Shown in pieces: positions 37,306 through 45,194 of a stretch of DNA of 58,215 nt (position 1 is its first letter; each line of letters starts with the position of its first letter). The translations under genes and the position numbers were made by a program. Source of the stretch: Frankiales bacterium (lineage in GTDB: Bacteria; Actinomycetota; Actinomycetes; JAFAQI01); assembly GCA_025980465.1 (NCBI GenBank), contig JAICXJ010000016.1, positions 1-58,215 of the forward strand. The letters are read 5' to 3'. Under the pieces are notes generated by a model. The model made no database searches. It saw only the letters and a list, made by a program, of their open reading frames with translations, and was not told the DNA's origin.

Positions 37306-37680
37306 CTACTGCGTTGCGGGGGGCAACACTCTCAGGTGACCGCGGCGGCCGATGTCGTGGCCCGGATCCGACTCCAGCGGCGGGGGTGGTGGCTGCGGAC
37401 CGGTGGCGGGACGCGCCGCCTCGCGGACCGCGTCTGCAAGCGCCGCGAGGTCGTCGCCGACCGGTCCGGAGGTCTGGGCGTCGACATCCAGCCGAACCAC
37501 TTCCCAGCCGCGGGGAGCCGTGAGCCGATCGGCATGGGCGTCGCAGAGGTCGTAGGAGTGGGGCTCGGCGTACGTCGCCAGCGGGCCAACGACCGCGGTC
37601 GAGTCCGAGTACACGTAGGTGAGCGTGGCCACCGCCGGCCTGCCGCAGGCCGTCTTCGAGCAACGGCGCAGAGGGCTCAC
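37306..37680 (-). CDS. DUF3499 family protein
   Basis: The 124-residue actinobacteria-specific protein starts with a Cys cluster (RRCSKTACGRPAVATLTYVY; C7, C12) and continues AEPHSYDLCDAHADRLTAPR (C46, His nearby), suggesting a small metal-binding fold. A Pro-rich tail follows. Function is unknown. It is divergent from the zincin-like gene, an arrangement conserved in mycobacteria and Streptomyces. Confidence 0.88.
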   Translation of the reverse strand: MSPLRRCSKTACGRPAVATLTYVYSDSTAVVGPLATYAEPHSYDLCDAHADRLTAPRGWEVVRLDVDAQTSGPVGDDLAALADAVREAARPATGPQPPPPPLESDPGHDIGRRGHLRVLPPATQ

Positions 37681-37746
37681 GCTCGCGACCGTACCCGCCC
37701 GGACGCCTCCAGGGCCATCATCACGGCCCGTGTCGCGCCGTCCTCG

Positions 37747-37752
37747 TATCCT
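37747..37752 (+). promoter_or_regulatory. Candidate -10 element TATCCT
   Basis: TATCCT ends eight bases before the GTG at 37761 with no ribosome-binding site between, fitting leaderless transcription of the zincin-like gene. Confidence 0.4.
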
Positions 37753-37760
37753 TTTCGCGC

Positions 37761-38204
37761 GTGAGGCGAGATCGCCACGGGCGCGGCGCCCGGGGACCGC
37801 TGGCGCCGCCCGGCATGCCGCTCGCCGCCTCGCCCGCCGACCGGTTCGACCGGATCGCCAGTGACGCGGTCGAGCACGTGGAGCACCGCTGGCGCGAACA
37901 GCTCGCCACTGTCGAGTTCGCGGTCGACCTGGTCCCGTCAGCCGAGATCGATGCGAGTCACGCCGCCACCGAGGGAGCGATCGAGTCGGGCGGTGTGCTG
38001 TTGGCCCAGATCGTCCCGGCGCACGGGACCCGCAAGGCGCACATCGTGCTGTACCGAAAGCCGATCGAGCTGCGGGCCCGCGACCTCGACGACCTCGAGG
38101 ACCTGGTCCACGACATCGTTGTCCACGTGATCGCGAACTATCTCGGCCTCGAGCCGGACGTCGTCGACCCCGGCTTCGGCGAGGCCGACCCGTCGTCGGA
38201 CTAG
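37761..38204 (+). CDS. Zincin-like metallopeptidase family protein, catalytic motif degenerate
   Basis: The 147-residue protein belongs to the small metallopeptidase-like (zincin_1) family; MRRDRHGRGARGPLAPP is the typical start and IVLYRKPIELRARDLDDLEDL the central block. In active relatives a helix with HExxH follows. Here the helix reads LVHDIVVHVIANYLGLEPDVVDP with no HExxH: the Glu and second His positions are replaced. As I recall, members at this locus in mycobacteria also lack a clean motif, so the protein may be non-catalytic. It is divergent from DUF3499; its stop overlaps the convergent DUF5719 gene. Confidence 0.82.
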   Translation: MRRDRHGRGARGPLAPPGMPLAASPADRFDRIASDAVEHVEHRWREQLATVEFAVDLVPSAEIDASHAATEGAIESGGVLLAQIVPAHGTRKAHIVLYRKPIELRARDLDDLEDLVHDIVVHVIANYLGLEPDVVDPGFGEADPSSD

Positions 38205-39661
38205 CGAAGTGCTGCCCGCGGATCGTCGCGGACCGGTGGCAGTGGGATCGGATGAGGCAACGAGGACAACGGCTCCCCGGTGATCAGCGCGCCATGCGCG
38301 CCGGCGAAGTACAACACCCGCACGCCGTACACGGGTGCGGTTGCGATGGGGGTGACCGAGAACGGCCACGGTCCCTTGCCGGAGGAGATCGTCGATGTGA
38401 CGTTGGTCGCCACACTCTTGCCTGCCGGCACCGCGATCGTGAGGTGGCGCCCGGCGGGCGTTGCCACCCGCACCGTCGCTGCCGCAGCGGGCGCGGTCAG
38501 TAGCAGGTAGCACGATCCGCCGTCTGGCTCGGCGCCGTCAGCGACGGCGGCCGGTCCCGACAGCGGCCGTACGGCGGCGAGCCACATGAAGTCGGGTCGC
38601 AGCCGCGACACCGTCGCGATCGCGAGGCCCTCGGCGACGACCGGCTGGTCGCTGTGGAACTCAACCGCTCCGGTCGAGTTCGCGAAGACCGTCGACAGAT
38701 CGACGATCTGGGTGTGCTGCGCGTGGACCACCACTTGGTTGGCACCGGCGGGAGCGAATGTGCCGGCGGTCGTGACCAGCTTCAGGCTGACGGTCGCGTC
38801 GACCGGGCCCGGGTCGGCCAACACGAGCTTGCGGGAACCGGCGCCGCCGGGGAAGCCGGGAATCAGACCGGCCCGATCGGGCGAGGCGGTCGGCGGGATG
38901 TAGTCACCACCGTCGGATTGCAGCGCCGAGGTGCGACGGTCGCTCAGCGCCGCAACCACCGCCCCGCTTTCGGCATGGACGCGCATCGCGATGGTCGGTA
39001 CGTCGGGGGCGACGCTGGCGAGGTAGATCACGACCCGCGACCTTGCCGGAACCGGGATCGCGTCGAGGTGCGGCGGTGAGTCCAGTCCCTTGGCGGTCCA
39101 GAGAGTGACCCCTACCTCGGCCGGGGTGGGGGCCGGGTTGGCGAGGAACAGCGCATCGGTGTAGCCGACCCGGCCATCGGCGCCGGCGAACCACCAGTTG
39201 GTGGCGGGTGCCAGGCAGCTCGACCCGAGTAGCCCGCGGTAGCGGCCGGCTCCCGCGGTCTCCGTCAGCTCGTCGCCGACGAGCGTGGCGGCTACCGCTC
39301 CCTGGGCCTCGGCCGCGTAGGCGTTGACCGACAGGCTCTTGGCCCCGATTGCGACGACCGGCGCTGGACGAACCAGGTGGGACGTGGTCGTGGCGCCGAT
39401 CAGCGAGCTGACCCGTACCGAGCCGCCACCGGGGGCGGCCGGTACCAGGGACTTCCCCACATCGGCGAAGATCGCCGTCGCCGTGGTCGTCGACGGCGTC
39501 GCATTCACCGCCGGGCACACCAGCGTCGCGGCCGTGACGGCCGCGGTTGCGACCGGCGCAGTGTTCCGCTTCGGTGCCGAGGCACCGGTGACGGACGCCA
39601 TCACCACGAGGATCACCACCGCGATCACGGTGGCGACAGCGGCGTACGGTCCGCGCCTCAT
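38201..39661 (-). CDS. DUF5719 family secreted/membrane-anchored protein
   Basis: The 486-residue protein begins MRRGPYAAVATVIAVVILVV, a membrane anchor or signal, then a Thr/Ala-rich extracellular part. Repeated beta-sheet blocks include GRVGYTDALFLANPAPTPAE, SRVVIYLASVAPDVPTIAM and DATVSLKLVTTAGTFAP. DUF5719 is common in actinobacteria next to a large GT2 gene, as here; function unknown. ATG 39661 overlaps the GT2 stop (ATGA), so the two are translationally coupled and probably work together in the envelope. The frame could open further upstream, but that sequence lies inside the GT2 gene. Confidence 0.82.
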   Translation of the reverse strand: MRRGPYAAVATVIAVVILVVMASVTGASAPKRNTAPVATAAVTAATLVCPAVNATPSTTTATAIFADVGKSLVPAAPGGGSVRVSSLIGATTTSHLVRPAPVVAIGAKSLSVNAYAAEAQGAVAATLVGDELTETAGAGRYRGLLGSSCLAPATNWWFAGADGRVGYTDALFLANPAPTPAEVGVTLWTAKGLDSPPHLDAIPVPARSRVVIYLASVAPDVPTIAMRVHAESGAVVAALSDRRTSALQSDGGDYIPPTASPDRAGLIPGFPGGAGSRKLVLADPGPVDATVSLKLVTTAGTFAPAGANQVVVHAQHTQIVDLSTVFANSTGAVEFHSDQPVVAEGLAIATVSRLRPDFMWLAAVRPLSGPAAVADGAEPDGGSCYLLLTAPAAAATVRVATPAGRHLTIAVPAGKSVATNVTSTISSGKGPWPFSVTPIATAPVYGVRVLYFAGAHGALITGEPLSSLPHPIPLPPVRDDPRAALR

Positions 39662-42600
39662 AGAACGTCCCGACGTGGGAATGGCGTGGGGGCGGCGGCG
39701 GCGCCTACCCCCACGATCGCGATGAGAAGGAGCAACTCGAGCCAGATCCAGAACTGGCGGACGCCGTGACTGGCGCTGATGTGCAAGATGCCGGCTGCAG
39801 TGGGGAGCTCGAAGGCTTGGGCCCAGCCGTAGGCGGTCACCGCCTTGAGCGTGGACCCGTTGTACGTCGCGTGCCACAGCGAGCTCGCGGGCTCGGCCAG
39901 TACGACGATTCGCGGTCCGCTTCCCGCCGGCACGGCCGCATCGGCGCGACCCGGCCTCGCGGCGAGCACCGCGGCGGGCGCTCGCGCCGGCACCTTTCCC
40001 GCGGTCGCCGTCGCGACGCTGCCGCCGGTGAGGACGGTGAGCTCGCCGGTCGGCAGCGAGGATTGCCAGACCGTCGCTCCGGGAGCCGGCGCCACCGTGA
40101 GGGTGCTCGAGCGACCGAGGGCGGAGGTGAGGTGGTGGGCGCTGCCGGCCGGCGCCACGACGTAGACGATCCCGAACGGGACCAGCTCGGCGCCGGCTCC
40201 GGGACGGCCCGCGACCAGGTCGCGGACCGCGGCGGCAAGATGGGCACGGGCCGTGCTGGTTGTCCCGGCGCCGGTGGGGGCGGTGTCAGCGTCTCCGAGC
40301 TTCGGCCCGGTCGGCCGGCGCACCAGGGCATAGCTGACCACTGATCCGTTGGTCTTGATGACCAGTGCCCGAGGCGTCGTCGGAACCGCCATCTCGGCTT
40401 GGGTGAACAGGGGCAGCAAGGTCGGATCACTCCCGACCACCGGAGCCCCGGACCCGCGGATCACCCAGCCGATGCCGAGTGTCGCGGTCGCCACCAGCGC
40501 GAGCACGACGACGCCGACGGCGGCGGGTTGCCGCCAACCGAAACTGCGATCCCGCAATGCCGGACGCGCGCCGACAGCGGCCACCATCGCCGCGAGTAAT
40601 GCGCCCGCCGCCGCAATCAGCAGCGGCAGTCCGGGCCAATGCCGGCTCGAGGGGATTCCGGCCGTGACGGCAGCCGAACGGGTCTCGGCGACGGCCAGCG
40701 CGATACCCGCCACCATGAACACCGCCGCGACTCGCGATGCCACTTTCCGGCTGTCGCGCTGCAATCCCAGCAGGGCAGCGGCGAGGATCGGCGCCCCGAT
40801 CCAGATCGGCGGCTGCGCCGAGCCGCCGGCGCGTAGCAGCGCAAGTCCGATACCGGACGGCGCCGAGTGCGCGGTGTAGAACTCCGGAAGTCCGCTGCCG
40901 GCGATCAGAAGGCTCGGATGCGCGATGACGTGCCAGGTCCACGGGATCAGCAGCGCCAGCGGTATCGAGATCACCGCTAGCGCTGCCGGCATCCGAGGTC
41001 GGGCCAGCCCGTCGACAGGTCCGTCGTCAGACGACCCCGACTCGGTCGCACCGGTTGGCAGAAGTGGGATCGCAACGACGAAGCCGAGGACCGCGGCTAC
41101 CCACAGCAACGGGGTGAACGCCGCACCCACCGTTAGCCAGAGCCCGGCCCGGACGCACCGACCGCGGGCGGTACCGGGGGCGCGCGGGATCAGGGTCAGC
41201 GCGAGGGCACGCGCGATCCGGGGGAGCACGATCGCCGCGACGATGACATCGAGACGACCGCCCGCCACCGCCCCGGTCACGGATGGAAGCAGCGCGTACA
41301 CCACCGCAACCCACACCCGGATCCGCACTGCCGGTGTCAGCACGCGTAGCGCGGTGAAGGCGCTCAACGCGGCAAGGGGGATGGCACCGAGCAGCAACAC
41401 GTCGACCGCGAGCCACGCCTTTCCGAGCAGAATCGTGGCGAGAATCGCGAGCAGCCCCAACGACGGCGGCGTGGGAGTCGTCGACCCGACGGCCGCGGGA
41501 TGCCAGGACGCGGTGTAGGTCGACCACAGATCGCTCGCGCCGGCCGGCGCCGGAAGCAATCGGCCGCCGTGCAGCGACCCGCTGAGGATGTGACGGTCCG
41601 CGATCAACGCCAGCAGGCTCATGACGATGAACAACACCGAGGCCGGGCGACGGATTAAGCCGCCGAGGACGCTGATGTCGTTGGTGAGCGATTCGGCTTC
41701 CTCGGACACCGGACCGCTCTCGACGGCAACCCGCCGCCGCGACGGAGCCAGCTCGGTGGACAGCCCCGACAACACTGCCGAGCTGCGCCATCGGCTTCCG
41801 GCGGGAGGGAACAGCCGGCGCAGATCGCCGTGGCTGACCTCGCGATTGCCGGCCCGCTCGCGGCGACCGGTGGTGATGACCTGTGGCATTGCAAGGACGC
41901 GACCGGTCGCCACCAGCTCAGCGCCAGCGGCGCTTGGCTGCCGCGAGACCACGAGCAGGCCGAGCGCGCGCAGCGGCCCGCCGAGCAGGTAGCGCACGAG
42001 CAACACCGGCACGAGCCAGCGCGCGGTGTTGCTCAGCACAACCTGCATCCCGTTGCTGCGTCGGATCGCCTGCGCGGTGACCGTCTCCGCCGCGGAGCGT
42101 CCGGCACAGCCGCCGCCGACGTGTCGCAGTACTGCGCGCGGCGCGACCACTACTCGACCGCTCGCGGAGTTGACCCGCCAGCCGAGGTCGACCTCGTCGC
42201 CGTACGCCGACCAGGCCGGATCCATCCCGCCGAGCCGATCCCAGACATCGCGCCGGATCAGCGCGCCGACCGCGCTGACGGCGAGGACGTCGTCGACATC
42301 ATCGCGCTGACCCTGATCGAGATCACCCACGTCGACACCGACGTCGATGTGACCGCTCCCGTCGATCGTCAGGCCGGCTTGAAGGAGCCGTTCGCCACTC
42401 CAGTCGCGAATCTTGGGACCGACCAGCCACACCGACGGTGAGAGGGTCACCCGCACCAGCAGCTCGTCGAGTGCATCGTGATCCGGTGCGCTGTCGTCAT
42501 GAAGAATCCAGACCCACTCACTCGGCCTGGGTTCCTCATCCACGACGCCCTCGTCTTCGGCGTCCGCGGGATCGGCAGTCCGCTGCCCGGGCGGGCCGAA

Positions 42601-42864
42601 AGCGTCAAGACCGGCCTGCACGGCATCGCCGAAAGCGGTCTCGGCGTCGAGGGAGATCAGGGTGTCCCGACCATGCCGGGCGATCAGGATCGAGGCCGTG
42701 TCGTCGCTACTGCCGAGGTCGACGGCGACGAGCCGGTCCGGCTGGCGTCGCTGATCGGCGAGCGCGTCGAGAACCTCCGGCAGCCACCGCGCACCGTTGC
42801 GGCAGACCAGCACAGTGGTGACGAGGTGGCCCGGATGACGGGGATTCGACGAGGAAGGCGGCAT
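39658..42864 (-). CDS. Large family-2 glycosyltransferase with polytopic membrane region
   Basis: The 1068-residue protein has an N-terminal GT2 (GT-A) domain at about 10-255: TTVLVCRNGARWLPEVLDAL, VAVDLGSSDDTAS and the acidic motif ILHDDSAPDHDAL, followed by YGDEVDLGWRV. About ten to twelve transmembrane helices occupy residues 300-800 (for example PASVLFIVMSLLALIADRHI), and a large extracytoplasmic domain ends the protein with one last helix. It is probably involved in export or decoration of an envelope polysaccharide or glycolipid; the sugar is unknown. It lies between whiB2-like and DUF5719. Confidence 0.87.
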   Translation of the reverse strand: MPPSSSNPRHPGHLVTTVLVCRNGARWLPEVLDALADQRRQPDRLVAVDLGSSDDTASILIARHGRDTLISLDAETAFGDAVQAGLDAFGPPGQRTADPADAEDEGVVDEEPRPSEWVWILHDDSAPDHDALDELLVRVTLSPSVWLVGPKIRDWSGERLLQAGLTIDGSGHIDVGVDVGDLDQGQRDDVDDVLAVSAVGALIRRDVWDRLGGMDPAWSAYGDEVDLGWRVNSASGRVVVAPRAVLRHVGGGCAGRSAAETVTAQAIRRSNGMQVVLSNTARWLVPVLLVRYLLGGPLRALGLLVVSRQPSAAGAELVATGRVLAMPQVITTGRRERAGNREVSHGDLRRLFPPAGSRWRSSAVLSGLSTELAPSRRRVAVESGPVSEEAESLTNDISVLGGLIRRPASVLFIVMSLLALIADRHILSGSLHGGRLLPAPAGASDLWSTYTASWHPAAVGSTTPTPPSLGLLAILATILLGKAWLAVDVLLLGAIPLAALSAFTALRVLTPAVRIRVWVAVVYALLPSVTGAVAGGRLDVIVAAIVLPRIARALALTLIPRAPGTARGRCVRAGLWLTVGAAFTPLLWVAAVLGFVVAIPLLPTGATESGSSDDGPVDGLARPRMPAALAVISIPLALLIPWTWHVIAHPSLLIAGSGLPEFYTAHSAPSGIGLALLRAGGSAQPPIWIGAPILAAALLGLQRDSRKVASRVAAVFMVAGIALAVAETRSAAVTAGIPSSRHWPGLPLLIAAAGALLAAMVAAVGARPALRDRSFGWRQPAAVGVVVLALVATATLGIGWVIRGSGAPVVGSDPTLLPLFTQAEMAVPTTPRALVIKTNGSVVSYALVRRPTGPKLGDADTAPTGAGTTSTARAHLAAAVRDLVAGRPGAGAELVPFGIVYVVAPAGSAHHLTSALGRSSTLTVAPAPGATVWQSSLPTGELTVLTGGSVATATAGKVPARAPAAVLAARPGRADAAVPAGSGPRIVVLAEPASSLWHATYNGSTLKAVTAYGWAQAFELPTAAGILHISASHGVRQFWIWLELLLLIAIVGVGAAAAPTPFPRRDVL

Positions 42865-42928
42865 AGGAATCGGGCGCCCGCTACAGGCGCCGCCCGAGCC
42901 TAAAGCACCCGCCCCCGAGGCGACTCAG

Positions 42929-43195
42929 TCACACGACACGGCGCTTGAGGCGGCGGCGTTCGCGTTCGGAGAGCCCGCCCCAGATGCCGAAGCGCTCGTC
43001 GTGGGCCAACGCGTAGGACAGACACTCGCCACGCACGTCACACCTTCCGCACACCCGCTTCGCCTCGCGGGTCGAGCCACCCTTCTCCGGGAAGAAGGCC
43101 TCCGGATCGGTCTGCGCACACAGCGCCTCCACCTGCCAGGGCAGCGGGAGGGATTCGTCGTCGGGCTCGAGCATGATGAACGGCTGCTCGGTCAT
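42929..43195 (-). CDS. whiB2: WhiB-family Fe-S transcription factor (WhiB2/WhmD-like)
   Basis: The 88-residue protein holds a [4Fe-4S] cluster on C26, C49, C52 and C58 (EALCAQTDPEAFFPEKGG; RVCGRCDVRGECLSYAL). The G(I/V)WGG turn is GIWGG, followed by basic RERRRLKRRVV for DNA contact. WhiB proteins work with the sigma factor; WhiB2/WhmD (WhiB of Streptomyces) controls septation. The assignment to WhiB2 is by context (next to GT2/DUF5719, DUF3499, manB and fbi genes). The ATG has GGAGG four bases upstream; a promoter is visible 100-135 bases upstream. Confidence 0.93.
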   Translation of the reverse strand: MTEQPFIMLEPDDESLPLPWQVEALCAQTDPEAFFPEKGGSTREAKRVCGRCDVRGECLSYALAHDERFGIWGGLSERERRRLKRRVV

Positions 43196-43298
43196 GGCGC
43201 CTCCACGTCACTTGCCCGCAACCGACAGGGCGGTCACGGTGCGCGGCGTGTCCGGGTCAGCACTGTGGGTGCGGGCCGAGGGAAATGACACGCCTGGA

Positions 43299-43328
43299 AT
43301 TACACGCGCGTCGTACCCAGAAAGTCAA
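43299..43328 (-). promoter_or_regulatory. whiB2 promoter
   Basis: On the minus strand TTGACT (43328-43323), an 18-base spacer and TGTAAT (43304-43299) give a good sigma-A type promoter about 100 bases before the whiB ATG, leaving a leader long enough for regulation. Confidence 0.5.
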
Positions 43329-43375
43329 GCGGTTCGGTGGTATTGACCCCCGTGAGAGGACCGGCTACGGGGGCG

Positions 43376-45145
43376 CTAGGAGTCGGTACCGGGCGGCGGG
43401 GTCGTGCTCTTCGATGCCGCCTTTTTCGTTGATTTTGAAGCACTTTTCGCGGTTGAGGCGCCCCTGCTGGTGGTCTTGCTCACGGCTTTGCGGGGCGTCG
43501 ATTTGGCGGTTGATTTCGATGCCGATGGGGTGGCCTTCTTGGCCGCGGTTTTCACCGGTCGCGCTGAAGTCGAACGGCGGGTGGCCGACCGCGAAACAGG
43601 TGGCGAGGAGGCCCCGGTGGGGGCCGGCCGGGTCCGCCGGGCCGACGGCACGACCGGGACGACCGGCTCGTCAAGCTCCGCGATCTCCTCCGGAACAGCG
43701 GGGATCTCTACCGCCGGCTGACCCTGCTGGGTGCGGCGGTAGCGATGGGCATCCCGAGCGTCCCGGCGCCGGTCGAGCGCCTCGGCGACCCGACTAGAGA
43801 CGGCCTTGCGCTCCTTTGCCGACAGACCCTCGGCGAACTCGTCGAGCACCTCGTGGAGCACCCGGTCGCGTTCCGCCTCGAGCCAGCGGTCACGGTCGGC
43901 AAGGTAGGCGAGCAGCGCTTGTCCAGCGCCGACCAGCCGTTCGGTGCCACCACCAAGCAGGCCGGTGACGTCGCGGAGGGCCGTCGCCTGGGCGGCGAGC
44001 ATCTCCGACATCTCCGACATTGCCTTGTCGATCTCGGCGCGCACCTCGGCGAGAACGCTCTGTGCCGAAGCGCGCCCCTCGGCGACCACCGCGTCGACGC
44101 GCGGGCGCCACTCGCCCTGCAGGTCCGCGACCGTCGTATCCATCCGGCTGACGGCGTCCTGAAGGCCGCGAACCCGCTTGTTCGAGTCCTGCGCGTGCGA
44201 CGCCGCCGTCGAGAAGGAGTCGCGCAGCTCCTCGGACGAGGCCCGGTGATCCGCCAGGGCTGCCGAGATCGATTCGTCGGCATCGTTGACCGTTGCCTCG
44301 ACCCGCTCGCGCACCTCCTCGAGCGCGTCGGCCAGGTCACCGCGAAGTACGACGAGCTCGGTCTCCACGGTCTGCCGGGTCGAATGGTTGGCCTGCTCGA
44401 GGCGGCCGATCACACCCGACAGCTCCTCGATGAGCCTGGCGCGTGCCCCGCCGAATCCGTCGAGGACGTCCTCATGGACGCTGGCGAGCTTGGCTTCGAT
44501 CGGCAACTGCGTGGCAACGAGTTGCTCGCTCATCGCGACGAACGCCTCGTCGACGGTCGTGGTCAACTCAGTGAGCAGCGCCTCGAGATGGCGACGTTCG
44601 TGGTCGCGGGCGCCGGGGTTCTGCAGCGTCGAGCCGAGTGAGCCCAGGCTGCTGGTGACTGCTTCGCCGAGCTCTTCCAGCCCAGCCCGGACCGCCTCTG
44701 CCCATTCGTCCAGGGCGGCCGCCTGGTCCTGCATCGCGACTGCGCTGCGTTCCCGGTGTTGGGCGGCCGCGGTGCGCTCAGCCGACACCGATTGTGACAG
44801 GGCAGCCAGCCGGTCATCGAGTGAGGCGATCCGCTCACCGGCGTCCGTCGCGCTATCGCGAGCGAGTGCTTCGAGACGTTCGGCGAGTCCGTCGAGGGTG
44901 TCTTCGATCGCGGCGAGCCGCTCCTCGGCCGAGTCGACACCACCTTGCCGGTCCTCCAGCAGCCGGGAGACATCGCTGCGAAGGCCGGCGAGGTCGGAGC
45001 GCAGCCCAGTCAGCGACGCTGCAACGACCGGACCGACCGGAAGCTCGGGTCCGTCTGCAGTTGCCGCCTGCTCGAGCAGCGCTTCCAGCCGGCTGCTCAG
45101 CGCTGCGTTGTCGCCCTCGGGCCCGTCGAACGGCTCGCTTTCCAC
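43376..45145 (-). CDS. Long coiled-coil protein with a histone-H1-like basic tail
   Basis: Unrecognised 589-residue protein. Residues about 15-430 are almost wholly helical and coiled-coil-like with heptad Leu/Ala (SSRLEALLEQAATADG, EERLAAIEDTLDGLAERLEA, AEVRAEIDKAMSEMSEMLAA). After a basic helix (AEALDRRRDARDAHRYRR) and a Pro/Val linker, the last 100 residues are low-complexity Lys/Ser/Ala/Thr (KTAAKKATPSASKSTAKSTP), like histone H1 or mycobacterial HupB tails. There is no signal or membrane segment. The layout suggests a cytoplasmic scaffold that touches DNA, perhaps in nucleoid or septum organisation; this is inference. The GTG start has GGAGTCAGG before it. Confidence 0.75.
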   Translation of the reverse strand: MESEPFDGPEGDNAALSSRLEALLEQAATADGPELPVGPVVAASLTGLRSDLAGLRSDVSRLLEDRQGGVDSAEERLAAIEDTLDGLAERLEALARDSATDAGERIASLDDRLAALSQSVSAERTAAAQHRERSAVAMQDQAAALDEWAEAVRAGLEELGEAVTSSLGSLGSTLQNPGARDHERRHLEALLTELTTTVDEAFVAMSEQLVATQLPIEAKLASVHEDVLDGFGGARARLIEELSGVIGRLEQANHSTRQTVETELVVLRGDLADALEEVRERVEATVNDADESISAALADHRASSEELRDSFSTAASHAQDSNKRVRGLQDAVSRMDTTVADLQGEWRPRVDAVVAEGRASAQSVLAEVRAEIDKAMSEMSEMLAAQATALRDVTGLLGGGTERLVGAGQALLAYLADRDRWLEAERDRVLHEVLDEFAEGLSAKERKAVSSRVAEALDRRRDARDAHRYRRTQQGQPAVEIPAVPEEIAELDEPVVPVVPSARRTRPAPTGASSPPVSRSATRRSTSARPVKTAAKKATPSASKSTAKSTPRKAVSKTTSRGASTAKSASKSTKKAASKSTTPPPGTDS

Positions 45146-45173
45146 CCTGACTCCCTACGGATTCCTGGGCGGA

Positions 45174-45179
45174 ACCCTA
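45174..45179 (-). promoter_or_regulatory. Candidate -10 element TAGGGT
   Basis: TAGGGT on the minus strand lies 28 bases before the GTG of the coiled-coil gene. Here, unlike the leaderless cases, a Shine-Dalgarno-like GGGAGTCAGG follows, so a short leader is expected. Confidence 0.4.
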
Positions 45180-45194
45180 CGTGCAGTATCGGCC

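Noticed and set aside
36840-37764. Two long rightward frames (227 and 287 residues) over the zinc-ribbon and DUF3499 genes
   Set aside because: The leftward frames carry conserved Cys motifs and the expected gene order; the rightward ones do not.
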